Position numbers and translations under genes: made by a program | DNA from: Alphaproteobacteria bacterium | GTDB lineage: Bacteria; Pseudomonadota; Alphaproteobacteria; Rhodobacterales; Rhodobacteraceae | Assembly: GCA_030432315.1 (NCBI GenBank) | Contig: JAUIHM010000002.1 | Location: 1 to 64,000 of the forward strand | DNA: 64,000 nucleotides | Direction: 5' to 3' | Part shown: one piece after another, positions 42,060-51,765 of the stretch | Position numbering within the stretch: the stretch's first letter is position 1 | Layout of the letters: each line of letters starts with the position of its first letter | The notes under the pieces: generated by a model | Databases searched by the model: none | What the model saw: the letters and a program-made list of their open reading frames with translations, nothing else | What the model was told of the DNA's origin: nothing

Positions 42060-42111
42060 TGAAAATGAGCCGAAACAACAGGAAATGGACGGAAAGAAGG
42101 TAAACTGCCAC

Positions 42112-43476
42112 ATGAACAAGTATCTTAAATTATCAGGTCTGGCGGCGCTCGCGCTTGCTGTCACTGCCGTTCCCGGGCTCGCCCAGGAAGCCGCGGCCGT
42201 CGTCGAGGAAGTCGTCGAGGATGTCACGCCGCCGATGGGCGAAGTCGGTTACATCTTCACCACCTTCATGTTCCTCGTCACCGGCTTTCTCGTCATGTGG
42301 ATGGCCGCCGGGTTCTCGATGCTCGAAGCCGGCCTCGTCCGCTCCAAGAACGTCACCATGCAGCTGATGAAAAACATCGCGCTGTTCGCCCTTGCTGCGA
42401 TCTTCTACTATCTGATCGGCTACAATCTGATGTATCCGGGCGACAACTGGATCGTACCGGATTACATCGGCGCCATCGGCGTGGCGGTGCTGGACGGTGT
42501 CGGTCTCGACGGTTCCGAACCGGACCTGACCTATGCGTCGGTCGGCTCGGACTTCTTCTTCCAGCTGATGTTCTGCGCCACCACCGCCTCGATCGTCTCC
42601 GGCGCCCTTGCCGAACGCATCAAGCTCTGGCCGTTCCTCGTGTTCATCGTCATCCTGACCGGTGTGATCTACCCGATCCAGGCAAGCTGGAAATGGGGCG
42701 GCGGTTTTCTTGACAGCCAGTTTGGATTCCTCGACTTCGCCGGCTCGACGGTCGTGCATTCCGCCGGGGGCTGGGCGGCCCTTGCCGGTGCACTCGTGCT
42801 CGGTCCGCGGATCGGCAAATACCCCAAGGGCGGCGGCGTGCATCCGTTCCCGGGTTCCAACCTCGCCCTTGCCACGCTCGGCATGTTCATCCTCTGGCTC
42901 GGCTGGTTCGGTTTCAACGGCGGTTCGCAGCTTTACATGGATACGGCCGGCAACGTCGCCGACATCAGCCGGATCTTCGCCAACACCAATGCCGCGGCTG
43001 CGGGTGGCGTGATTGCGGCCCTCTTGGTCACCCAGATCCTCTACAAGAAGCCCGACCTGACCATGGTCATCAACGGCGCGCTCGCCGGTCTGGTTGCCAT
43101 CACCGCCGAGCCACTGACCCCGACGCTCGGCCAGGCGACGCTGATCGGCGCCGTCGGCGGCATCCTCGTCGTCTTCGCCGTGCCCTTCCTCGACAAGCTG
43201 AAGATCGACGACGTTGTCGGTGCGATCCCGGTCCACCTGGTCTGCGGCATCTGGGGCACACTGGCGGTCTGCCTGACCAACCCGGACGCGACGCTCTTCG
43301 GCCAGCTGATCTCGATCATCATCGTCGGCGTCTTCGTGTTCTCCGTCAGCCTGGTTCTCTGGCTGCTGCTGAAGGCGTTCGTCGGTATCCGCGTCTCCGA
43401 GGAAGCGGAAATCAGCGGTCTCGATGTCGAGGAACTCGGCATGGAAGCCTATCCGGAGTTCCAGACCTCCAGCTGA
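42112..43476 (+). CDS. amtB: Ammonium transporter, copy 2 (divergent)
   Basis: MNKYLKLSGLAALALAVTAVPGLAQE signal; AGFSMLEAGLVRSKNVTMQLMKNIALF; GSTVVHSAGGWAALAGALVLGPRIGKYPKGG. Confidence 0.94.
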   Translation: MNKYLKLSGLAALALAVTAVPGLAQEAAAVVEEVVEDVTPPMGEVGYIFTTFMFLVTGFLVMWMAAGFSMLEAGLVRSKNVTMQLMKNIALFALAAIFYYLIGYNLMYPGDNWIVPDYIGAIGVAVLDGVGLDGSEPDLTYASVGSDFFFQLMFCATTASIVSGALAERIKLWPFLVFIVILTGVIYPIQASWKWGGGFLDSQFGFLDFAGSTVVHSAGGWAALAGALVLGPRIGKYPKGGGVHPFPGSNLALATLGMFILWLGWFGFNGGSQLYMDTAGNVADISRIFANTNAAAAGGVIAALLVTQILYKKPDLTMVINGALAGLVAITAEPLTPTLGQATLIGAVGGILVVFAVPFLDKLKIDDVVGAIPVHLVCGIWGTLAVCLTNPDATLFGQLISIIIVGVFVFSVSLVLWLLLKAFVGIRVSEEAEISGLDVEELGMEAYPEFQTSS

Positions 43477-43516
43477 TACGGCTGAACCGGGGCTGCGGCC
43501 CCGCAAGAAACCCATT

Positions 43517-43550
43517 GACCCGGATGCCTGCATCCGGGTCTTTTCGTTTT
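43517..43550 (+). terminator. Rho-independent terminator after amtB copy 2
   Basis: GACCCGGATGC-CT-GCATCCGGGTC followed by TTTTCGTTTT. Confidence 0.88.
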
Positions 43551-43578
43551 CAGCAACCCGAAACATCCCGGTAGGCCA

Positions 43579-44079
43579 ATGACATTCCAGCGCGACTATT
43601 CCGATCTCCGCCAGCGCCTAGTCGCCGTCAGCGAAGGCGAGACCGACCCGATTTCCCTGATGGCGACGGCCGCCTGTGAGATCTATCACCACCTCGACGG
43701 CGTGGACTGGGCCGGGTTCTACCGCGTCACCGCGCCCGGCCTGCTCAAGATCGGCCCCTATCAGGGACCGCACGGCTGTCTGGTCATACCATTCGAACGG
43801 GGCGTCTGCGGTGCCGCCGCCCGTACCGGCGAGATCCAGATCGTCGCCGATGTCGACCTTTTCCCCGGCCATATCGCCTGCTCCGCGTCAACCCGGTCCG
43901 AGATAGTCGTCCCGGTCACCGGTCCGGACGGCGCACTCCTTGCCGTGCTCGACCTCGACAGCAACACGCCGAACGCCTTCGATGAATCCGATGCCGCGGC
44001 GCTCGATGCCATCTGCCGTGAAATTTTCACGACCGCGCCGCAACCGGGCTTGCGAGTACCGGGAGGTCCGTCAGAGTAG
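43579..44079 (+). CDS. msrC: GAF-domain free methionine-(R)-sulfoxide reductase (fRMsr)
   Basis: GVDWAGFYRV...GPYQGPHGCLVIPFERGVCGAAARTGEIQIVADVDLFPGHIACSASTRSEIVVPV. Confidence 0.92.
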   Translation: MTFQRDYSDLRQRLVAVSEGETDPISLMATAACEIYHHLDGVDWAGFYRVTAPGLLKIGPYQGPHGCLVIPFERGVCGAAARTGEIQIVADVDLFPGHIACSASTRSEIVVPVTGPDGALLAVLDLDSNTPNAFDESDAAALDAICREIFTTAPQPGLRVPGGPSE

Positions 44080-44083
44080 CGCC

Positions 44084-45883
44084 ATGAAAAACACCGTCCC
44101 TTCCTGGCCCGCCGTTGCCGCCGATCTGATCGCCGTTGCCGCCCGTCGTGCCCCCGCCGACATGGTCATCCGCAACTGCCAATGGGTCAATGTCCACAGC
44201 CGCGAGGTCCTTCCCGGCGCCGACATCGCCATCAAATCCGGCCGCTTTGCCTCCTGCGGCCCCGACGCATCCGCCGTGATCGGCCCGGACACCCGGGTTA
44301 TCGATGCCGGTGGCCGATACCTGATCCCCGGCCTCTGCGACGGGCACATGCACATCGAGAGCGGCATGCTCACCGTCACCCGCTTCGCCGAAGCGGTCAT
44401 TCCACACGGCACCACCAGCATGTTCGTGGACCCGCACGAGGTTGCCAATGTGCTCGGCCTGCAGGGCGTGCGCCACATGCACGACGAGGCATGGCAACAG
44501 CCGGTCAATGTCTTCGTGCAGATGCCCTCCTGCTGCCCCTCCGCTCCCGGACTCGAAACCCCCGGTGCCGAAATCTCGCCCGAGGACGTTGCCGAGGCGA
44601 TGTCCTGGCCAAACATCATCGGCCTTGGCGAGATGATGAACTATCCCGGAGTCATCCACGGCGATGCGAAAATGCTGGCGGAAATCGCCGCCACCCAGAA
44701 CGCCGGCAAGACCGTCGGCGGCCACTATGCCGACCCTGATCTGACCGATTTTCCCGCCTATGCCGCCGGTGGCCCCGCCGACGACCACGAAGGCACCTCG
44801 GAGTCCGACGCGGTGATGCGCGTCCGCCAGGGCATGCGGGCGATGCTGCGGCTCGGCTCCGCCTGGTACGACGTCGAAGCCCAGATCACCGCTGTCACTG
44901 AAAAAGGTCTCGATCCGCGCAACTTCATTCTCTGCACCGACGACTGCCACTCCGCCACACTCGTCAACGACGGCCACATGAACCGCGTCGTCAGACACGC
45001 CATCGCCTGCGGCCTCGACCCGCTGATCGCCCTGCAGATGGCAACGATCAACACCGCAACCCATTTCGGGCTTGAGCGTGAAATCGGTTCGATCACCCCG
45101 GGCCGCCGCGCCGACTGCATCCTGACCTCCGATCTCACCGGACTGCCGATCGAAACCGTGGTCGCCCGGGGCAGGGTGGTCGCGGAAAACGGCACCTGCA
45201 CCGCCGACTTTGCCGACTACCGCTGGCCCGACAGCAGCCGACGCACCGTGAAAATGAAATCCGACCTCACGGCCGCGGCCTTCGAGATCCGCGCGCCGGA
45301 GGGCCGCAACCAGGTCCGCGCCCGGGTGATCGGCGTGATCGAAAACCAGGCCCCGACCAAAGCCCTGACCGAAGACCTCCCCGTCATCGACGGCCTCGTC
45401 CAGCCCGACCCCGCCTCCGGCACCTGCCAGATCGCCCTTGTCGAACGCCACCGGGCCACCGGCGCCGTCGTCAACGCCTTCGTTTCGGGCTTCGGCTACA
45501 ACGTCAACTGCGCCGTCGCCTCCACCGTCGCCCATGACAGTCACCACATGATCGTCGTCGGCACCTCCCGTGCTGACATGGCCCTTGCCGCCAACCGCCT
45601 GCGCGAGGTCGGCGGCGGCATCACCGTCTGGCGCGACGGCGCGGAACTGGCCCTTGTCGAACTTCCGGTCGCCGGCCTCATGTCCGATGCGCCCGCAGCC
45701 GAGGTCGCCGCCAGGGCCACGGAAATGGTCGAGGCGATGAAGGCCTGCGGCTGCAGCCTCAACAACGCCTTCATGCAGCATTCCCTGCTCGCCCTGGTTG
45801 TGATACCGGAACTGCGCATATCGGACATCGGCCTGATCGACGTCACCCGCTTTGAACAGACCGACCTGCTGGTCGACGAATAG
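44084..45883 (+). CDS. ade: Adenine deaminase
   Basis: IPGLCDGHMHIESGMLTVTRFAEAVIPHGTTSMFVDPHEVANVLG; FILCTDDCHSATLVNDGHMN. Confidence 0.95.
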   Translation: MKNTVPSWPAVAADLIAVAARRAPADMVIRNCQWVNVHSREVLPGADIAIKSGRFASCGPDASAVIGPDTRVIDAGGRYLIPGLCDGHMHIESGMLTVTRFAEAVIPHGTTSMFVDPHEVANVLGLQGVRHMHDEAWQQPVNVFVQMPSCCPSAPGLETPGAEISPEDVAEAMSWPNIIGLGEMMNYPGVIHGDAKMLAEIAATQNAGKTVGGHYADPDLTDFPAYAAGGPADDHEGTSESDAVMRVRQGMRAMLRLGSAWYDVEAQITAVTEKGLDPRNFILCTDDCHSATLVNDGHMNRVVRHAIACGLDPLIALQMATINTATHFGLEREIGSITPGRRADCILTSDLTGLPIETVVARGRVVAENGTCTADFADYRWPDSSRRTVKMKSDLTAAAFEIRAPEGRNQVRARVIGVIENQAPTKALTEDLPVIDGLVQPDPASGTCQIALVERHRATGAVVNAFVSGFGYNVNCAVASTVAHDSHHMIVVGTSRADMALAANRLREVGGGITVWRDGAELALVELPVAGLMSDAPAAEVAARATEMVEAMKACGCSLNNAFMQHSLLALVVIPELRISDIGLIDVTRFEQTDLLVDE

Positions 45884-45891
45884 GACTTCCC

Positions 45892-47382
45892 ATGCAAAAC
45901 CGACGCCCTCTTTCGGAACTGGCGGTTGTTTCGCCTCCCGATGAACCGGAAGTGAGCTTCCGCGATGCCGATGCCGCTTACGACGAACTCAAACGCCGCT
46001 ATGACATCGCCACCGAATTTCTGCGCGGCCACTTTGCACGGGTAATGGGCGGCGCGGCAGCGAAAAGCCGCTACCGCGCCTTCTACCCGTCAATCAGCCT
46101 GTCCACCGGCAGTTTCGCCGCCATCGACAGCCGCCTCAGCTTCGGCCACGTCGTCGAACCCGGCCTCTACGGCGCCACAATCACCCGCCCCGACCTGTTC
46201 GAAGGCTATCTCAAACAGCAGATCGGCCTGTTGATTCAGAATCACGGCGTTCCGGTTCGCATCGGTTCGTCCGACACCGCCATTCCGCTGCATTTCGCCA
46301 TGGAAGAGGGCGCCCATGTGGAGGTCTCGATCTCCGAAACCCTGCACCGCCCGCTGCGCGACATTTTCGACGTGCCCGACCTCAATGCCACCGACGACCA
46401 CATCGTCAACGGCCAGCAGCGCGTACCCGCCTCGGAAATCCGCCCGCTGGCCCCGTTCACCGCGCAGCGCGTCGACTACTCCCTCGCCCGTCTGGCGCAT
46501 TACACGGCCACCAGTCCGGCGCACTTCCAGAACCACGTGCTGTTCACCAACTATCAGTTCTACATGGACGAATTCGTCGCCTTCGCCAAAGAGGCCCTGG
46601 CCGACCCGAATTCCGGCTATGAGGCGCTGATCGAGCCTGGCAACGTCATCACCACCCGCGACGGCACCACCGGAACCGCCGGTCTCGTCAACCCGCAGAT
46701 GCCGACCTGGCACCTGGTGCGCCCGAACCATTCCGGCATCACCATGACCAACATCGGCGTCGGCCCGTCCAACGCCAAGACCATCACCGACCACATCGCC
46801 GTCCTGCGGCCGCATGTCTGGCTGATGCTCGGCCACTGCGCCGGCCTGCGCAACTCACAGTCGCTGGGCGATTACGTGCTGGCCCATGCCTACATGCGCG
46901 AAGACCATGTGCTCGACGACGACCTGCCGATCTGGGTGCCGATCCCGGCGCTTGCCGAGGTGCAGCAGGCGCTCGAAGGCGCGGTGGGGGAAATCACCGG
47001 CGGCACCGGTTTTGAGGTCAAGCGCATCATGCGCACCGGCACCGTCGCCACCATTGACAACCGCAACTGGGAACTGCGCGACCAGTCCGGCCCGGTGCAG
47101 CGCCTCTCCCAGGCCCGCGCCATTGCCCTCGACATGGAAAGCGCCACCATCGCCGCCAACGGCTTCCGCTTCCGCGTCCCCTACGGTACGCTGCTCTGCG
47201 TGTCCGACAAACCGCTGCACGGCGAACTGAAACTTCCCGGCATGGCGACGTCTTTCTACAAGCGCCAGGTGGCCCAGCATCTGCGCATCGGCGTCCGGGC
47301 GATGGAGAAGCTGCGCGAAATGCCGCTCGAAAAACTGCACTCCCGCAAACTCCGGAGTTTCGACGAAACCGCGTTTCTCTGA
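45892..47382 (+). CDS. amn: AMP nucleosidase
   Basis: Full-length match in character to AMP nucleosidase (LENHVLFTNYQFYMDEFVAF-type segment, GVGPSNAKTITDHIAVLRPHVWLMLGHCAGLRNSQSLGDYVLAHAYMREDHVLDDDLP). Confidence 0.95.
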   Translation: MQNRRPLSELAVVSPPDEPEVSFRDADAAYDELKRRYDIATEFLRGHFARVMGGAAAKSRYRAFYPSISLSTGSFAAIDSRLSFGHVVEPGLYGATITRPDLFEGYLKQQIGLLIQNHGVPVRIGSSDTAIPLHFAMEEGAHVEVSISETLHRPLRDIFDVPDLNATDDHIVNGQQRVPASEIRPLAPFTAQRVDYSLARLAHYTATSPAHFQNHVLFTNYQFYMDEFVAFAKEALADPNSGYEALIEPGNVITTRDGTTGTAGLVNPQMPTWHLVRPNHSGITMTNIGVGPSNAKTITDHIAVLRPHVWLMLGHCAGLRNSQSLGDYVLAHAYMREDHVLDDDLPIWVPIPALAEVQQALEGAVGEITGGTGFEVKRIMRTGTVATIDNRNWELRDQSGPVQRLSQARAIALDMESATIAANGFRFRVPYGTLLCVSDKPLHGELKLPGMATSFYKRQVAQHLRIGVRAMEKLREMPLEKLHSRKLRSFDETAFL

Positions 47383-47567
47383 CCCGTCCGGGGACCGCGT
47401 TACACGCACCTGTGCAGATCGCCCACAGGTTGCAGAAAATGTAATAAAACATGACAAAAGGTGCATTGAGGAATTGAGTTTCTCTCGTCAAAGCGGTTAA
47501 GTGCGACGGTTCCGGCAGGGTCCCACCCGCCGGCCGATTTATTGAACAGGACGACAGGGAGACAACA

Positions 47568-47858
47568 GTGACTCAAAAACCAATGACAAAGACCCAGCTG
47601 GTCGCGGCCCTCGCAGAGGCCACGGATCTCGACAAGGCCTCCGCCAACCGCGCGCTCGAAGCCCTCACCGACATCGTGACCCAGACGGTCGCCGAAGGCG
47701 GAGCCGTCACCCTGCCGGGTCTGGGGAAATTTGCCTGCCGTGCCCGTCCGGAACGCATGGTGCGGAATCCTTCGACCGGCGAACAGATTCAGAAGCCGGC
47801 GGACCGCGTTGCCAAGGTCACCATCGCCAAGGCCCTCAAAGACGTCATCAACGCCTGA
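47568..47858 (+). CDS. hup: HU-family DNA-binding protein
   Basis: MTKTQLVAALAEATDLDKASANRALEALTDIVTQTVAEGGAVTLPGLGKFACRARPERMVRNPSTGEQIQKPA. Confidence 0.95.
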   Translation: MTQKPMTKTQLVAALAEATDLDKASANRALEALTDIVTQTVAEGGAVTLPGLGKFACRARPERMVRNPSTGEQIQKPADRVAKVTIAKALKDVINA

Positions 47859-47887
47859 GACGCGCCCCTCTGCGTCAGACCTGGAAC

Positions 47888-47917
47888 CGGCTGCATCAAG
47901 GTGCGGCCGTTTTTCTT
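47888..47917 (+). terminator. Putative Rho-independent terminator of the HU gene
   Basis: CGGCTGCA-TCAAGG-TGCGGCCG (one G-U pair) followed by TTTTTCTT. Confidence 0.65.
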
Positions 47918-47988
47918 GCCGAGCCCTTTCCCGGCAACGGCCTGAAATGCGGCCCGCTACCGATCCAAGGCAGCCGGTCCGCCCGGAG

Positions 47989-48504
47989 TCAGTTCCAGAG
48001 AATGCCCGATTTGGATTTGTCCTGCCACGGACCGACCACCACGTTCTGTTCACGAAGGTCCGCCCGCGCCGATTTGCTGCCCGCCAGCGCCCGGTCGATC
48101 AGCACCCGCGTATCCTCGCGCCGCCCCGATCCCGCCGCGCTCGCCATCACGTCGCGCATCGGCATGAAACCGTAGGCCTGGGCCGGCATGTCCGCCGCGT
48201 CATAGGTCATCTGCCCGAGCCCGACATAATGCCGGATCGTTCCGTTGCGCAGCAGCCGTTCCTCGAAAAACGCGCAGGCGATCAGGCAGGTATCGGCGAG
48301 ATCGCGGATCGTCTCCGGTCCCGCCTGCTCATCCATCGCCTGGGAAATTCGGATCGTCAGCATGTCCACATGCAGGGAACTGTTGAGGAACCTTGCGAAG
48401 GTCAGCGACAGATAGGCTTCGAGATCGTGGGTCAGGGGAATTCCGGCGGTCTCGATACCGGACTTCACAAAGTCGGATGCAATCGCAAGCGTGGATGAAT
48501 TCAT
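47989..48504 (-). CDS. Hypothetical protein
   Basis: ATG-started 171-aa frame MNSSTLAIASDFVKSGIETAGIPLTHDLEAYLSLTFARFLNSS...; no family recognised. Confidence 0.65.
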   Translation of the reverse strand: MNSSTLAIASDFVKSGIETAGIPLTHDLEAYLSLTFARFLNSSLHVDMLTIRISQAMDEQAGPETIRDLADTCLIACAFFEERLLRNGTIRHYVGLGQMTYDAADMPAQAYGFMPMRDVMASAAGSGRREDTRVLIDRALAGSKSARADLREQNVVVGPWQDKSKSGILWN

Positions 48505-48920
48505 GACTCTACCTCTCAAGAGATGCCATCAGTTCCGCTGTAATTCCCCTTCAGGCATCAGTGTCACTCAACCCGGATACGTTTCCCCATGCGACGCGGT
48601 CTGGCCCGCGCCATTCCAAAATCTACGACGGATTTGTTGCAAAAAACTTTAGGATGCTGCGAAGGACGCTGCCGGCGGAAAATGCTCTTCCCGCAAACTG
48701 CCTCATGCGATCTCAAAGACCCCACGAGGCCCAATGTTTCCAAGCCTGGTAACACCGTGGCAGCTACTCCGGTAATCTCCTGAAAATGCTAGCATGGAGT
48801 TTTTCATTCTCCAAACATTTCAATGTCATCCGGCGTTCACGTTTTTCGTCAGTGCTGTCAGGAAAGGCACACAAAAGCACAAAGCGCCCGCGCCGTTGGC
48901 GATTGAAAACCGCGATCCGG

Positions 48921-50342
48921 CTATCCAACTGACCGTCGGGCCTGGTCCAGATCGGCACGAAACCGGGCGGTCTCCTCGGCCTGACGGGTCCGGTCCGGCA
49001 GACGGAGGATGTAGCTGGGATGCACCGTCACCAGCACCTTCATGCCGTCCGGCGTCTGCTCGATGCCGCCCCGGCGCCGGAGAATGCCATCACGCGTTCC
49101 CGTCAGGCTCTCCAGCGCCGTCCCGCCCATTGCCACGATCAGACCGGGGTTTACCCGGCCGCGTTCGAGGTCGAGCCACCACTTGCAGTGCTGAATCTCA
49201 CCGCGGTCGGGTGAGCGGTGCAGCCTGCGCTTGCCGCGCGGTGCAAACTTGAAATGCTTCACCGCGTTGGTGACGTAAACCGTCGTGCGGTCAATGCCGA
49301 CATCCGCCAGCACCCGGTCGAAAAGCTGGCCGGCCGGTCCCACGAACGGCCGCCCGGTCAGGTCCTCCTGATCCCCGGGCTGCTCGCCGACAAACATCAG
49401 CCGCGCATCGAGCGGGCCTTCCCCCGCCACCGGCTGTGTCGCATTTTCCCAAAGCGGGCACCGGCGGCACCCCTGAAGCTCAACCCGGAACCGGTCCTGA
49501 CTTTCAAACCGCAGTGCCTGATCCGCATGGACCCGCCGCAGGACTTTCGCCGCCCGCGCCGGCGCCATGGTCGGGGCCGCCGCCGCCATGTCGCGCGCCC
49601 GCGTCCCGGCGGATGCAAGCATCTCCGGTATCAGCGCCGCCTCGGGCATGTTCTTCCAGTATTTTCGCGGCATCTCCGCCTGCATCGCTTTCACCTTCAC
49701 CCGCGCCGGATTGAAGATGGAGCGAAAATAGGTCCGCCAAAGCTCCTCGGTCGCGTCCTGCGGCAGCGGCGGTTTTGCCTTTCCCGGCGCAAACCGGAGT
49801 TTCCCGTCGAAATGAACCGTCAGATCCGGGGTGAAGATCGACCAGTCCATGTCGCCGAACCGTTTGGCAAAAAACGGTGCGGTGGGCTCAACAATGAAAT
49901 TGTCCGGCTCGAACCATGCCGCAAACCGGCGGCGCGTGGCATCCGGGTCCCCCACTTCGCGAAACCGCAGGAACGCCGTCATCTTGTGTCTGTCGCGGCC
50001 AACTTCCTTGGCCATCGCATTCAGCCGCGCCACCCGCGGATCGCCCCGGTCGGACAGCAGCCCCCTGTCGCGCTGCAACGCCCAGAGCATCGCGTAAACC
50101 CGCGCGAACCGCTCCGGATCACGGTGCCACAGCACCAGGTTCGCCAGCGATAAAAACGCCTTCGGAACCGTCACCGCCCCCGCGCCCTGCGGCAGCGGTT
50201 CACCGGCGCCAAACAGATCCGCTTCCGGTTGGCCGTGGTGCCAGACAATGTTCTCCGGGGCGACTCCGGCGGAAATCAACGCCCGCGCGCGGTCGCGCCA
50301 GGCTTCCGCAGTGCCTGTTACCGGAAGCGTTACCCGATACAT
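48921..50342 (-). CDS. DUF4130-UdgX-like uracil-DNA glycosylase fusion
   Basis: N-terminal SAM-linked domain (DUF4130/TIGR03915 type); C-terminal family 4-like UDG: CRRCPLWENATQPVAGEGPLDARLMFVGEQPGDQEDLTGRPFVGPAGQLFDRVLADVGI, then HFKFAPRGKRRLHRSPDRGEI R-loop typical of UdgX. Confidence 0.93.
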   Translation of the reverse strand: MYRVTLPVTGTAEAWRDRARALISAGVAPENIVWHHGQPEADLFGAGEPLPQGAGAVTVPKAFLSLANLVLWHRDPERFARVYAMLWALQRDRGLLSDRGDPRVARLNAMAKEVGRDRHKMTAFLRFREVGDPDATRRRFAAWFEPDNFIVEPTAPFFAKRFGDMDWSIFTPDLTVHFDGKLRFAPGKAKPPLPQDATEELWRTYFRSIFNPARVKVKAMQAEMPRKYWKNMPEAALIPEMLASAGTRARDMAAAAPTMAPARAAKVLRRVHADQALRFESQDRFRVELQGCRRCPLWENATQPVAGEGPLDARLMFVGEQPGDQEDLTGRPFVGPAGQLFDRVLADVGIDRTTVYVTNAVKHFKFAPRGKRRLHRSPDRGEIQHCKWWLDLERGRVNPGLIVAMGGTALESLTGTRDGILRRRGGIEQTPDGMKVLVTVHPSYILRLPDRTRQAEETARFRADLDQARRSVG

Positions 50343-51577
50343 CAGAACAGCGACATCTGCACCGGCGCCGGCGCGAACCGCGCCCGCAGATCCGCCGCAT
50401 CTGCAAGCCTGCGGGGCGACCAGTCCAGCAGAGACATGAACGGCCGCGCGTTCTTCAGATTTGCGCCCATCCGCAGCAGATCCGCATAACGCAGATCGCG
50501 GTGCCGCCGGGTCTGCAAAATCCGCTCCACCGTCCGGGTACCGAAACCCGGCACCCGCAGCAGCATTTCCCGATCCGCGCGATTCACCTCGACCGGGAAC
50601 CTGTGCCGGTTCGCCAGCGCCCAGGCCAGCTTCGGATCGATGCCGAGATCGAGATTGCCGTCCGGTCTGTCGCCGGTGATTTCGCCAACGTCAAACCCGT
50701 AAAACCGCATCAGCCAATCCGCCTGATACAGCCGGTGTTCACGCATCAGCGGCGGTTTCACCAGCGGCAACACCTTTGACGCATCCGGGATCGGAGAAAA
50801 CGCCGAATAATACACCCGCTTCAGCCGGTAGCTGGAATAAAGCCGGGTGGAACTCTGCAGGATCGTTGCGTCGCTCGCGCCGTCCGCCCCGACAATCATC
50901 TGCGTCGACTGCCCGGCCGGGGCAAACCGCGGCGGGCGTCTGCCGGTAAATGACTTCTCCTTCTGCGCCTCCTTCAGCACCCGCACATCTGCCATGGATC
51001 TGCGGATCTGGTCCGGGTTTTTCTCCGGCGCATATGCCTTCACTGCCCTGTCGGTCGGCAGTTCGACGTTGATCGACAACCGGTCAGCATAAAGGCCGGC
51101 CTCTTCGATCAGTTTGGGATCCGCATCGGGGATCGTCTTGAGGTGGATATAGCCGCGAAACCGGTGCTCCTGGCGCAGTGTCCGCGCAATCCGCACCATG
51201 TCCGCCATCGTGTCATCCGGCGTCCGGATGATTCCCGACGACAGGAACAGCCCTTCAATATAGTTGCGGCGGTAGAACTCCAGCGTCAGCGTCACCACCT
51301 CTTCCGGGGTAAACCGTGCCCGCTCCACGTTTGAACTGACCCGGTTGATGCAGTAGGCGCAGTCGTAGATGCAGAAATTGGTCATCAGGATCTTGAGCAG
51401 GCTGATGCACCGCCCGTCCGGCGCATAGGCATGACAGATGCCGGACCCGGTGACCGATCCCAGCCCCCTGCCGTCACGGCTGTCCCGTTTCGTCCCGCCG
51501 CTCGACGCGCAGGAGGCATCGTATTTTGCCGCATCCGACAGGATCGCCAGCTTCTGTTCGAGGGTCTGCCGTTTCAT
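50342..51577 (-). CDS. Putative DNA modification/repair radical SAM protein (UDG-linked)
   Basis: LKILMTNFCIYDCAYCINR (CxxxCxxC) radical SAM motif; C-terminal helix-hairpin-helix RVPGFGTRTVERILQTRRHRDL; TGATG overlap with the UDG gene. Confidence 0.93.
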   Translation of the reverse strand: MKRQTLEQKLAILSDAAKYDASCASSGGTKRDSRDGRGLGSVTGSGICHAYAPDGRCISLLKILMTNFCIYDCAYCINRVSSNVERARFTPEEVVTLTLEFYRRNYIEGLFLSSGIIRTPDDTMADMVRIARTLRQEHRFRGYIHLKTIPDADPKLIEEAGLYADRLSINVELPTDRAVKAYAPEKNPDQIRRSMADVRVLKEAQKEKSFTGRRPPRFAPAGQSTQMIVGADGASDATILQSSTRLYSSYRLKRVYYSAFSPIPDASKVLPLVKPPLMREHRLYQADWLMRFYGFDVGEITGDRPDGNLDLGIDPKLAWALANRHRFPVEVNRADREMLLRVPGFGTRTVERILQTRRHRDLRYADLLRMGANLKNARPFMSLLDWSPRRLADAADLRARFAPAPVQMSLF

Positions 51578-51765
51578 ATGTTCACTTTATGTTCCTGAAC
51601 CGGAACTGGCAAGCCAAAGAGGTGCTCACGTTCGCGTGGGCGGTTCCGGCCGCGCCGGGCAGGGCCTGCAACCCGCCCGGTTACCCGCTGCCACGGTCCC
51701 GGGGATGCAGCCCCCCAGGGCCTTCGCAGGGCGGTCCGCATTCAGGCGGCCTGACCCGCGGCGGC

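Noticed and set aside
42133-43566. 477-aa ORF antisense to amtB copy 2
   Set aside because: Shadow ORF for the same reason as above.
44027-45781. 584-aa ORF antisense to adenine deaminase
   Set aside because: Shadow ORF, G/D/V/H-rich, no recognisable domain.
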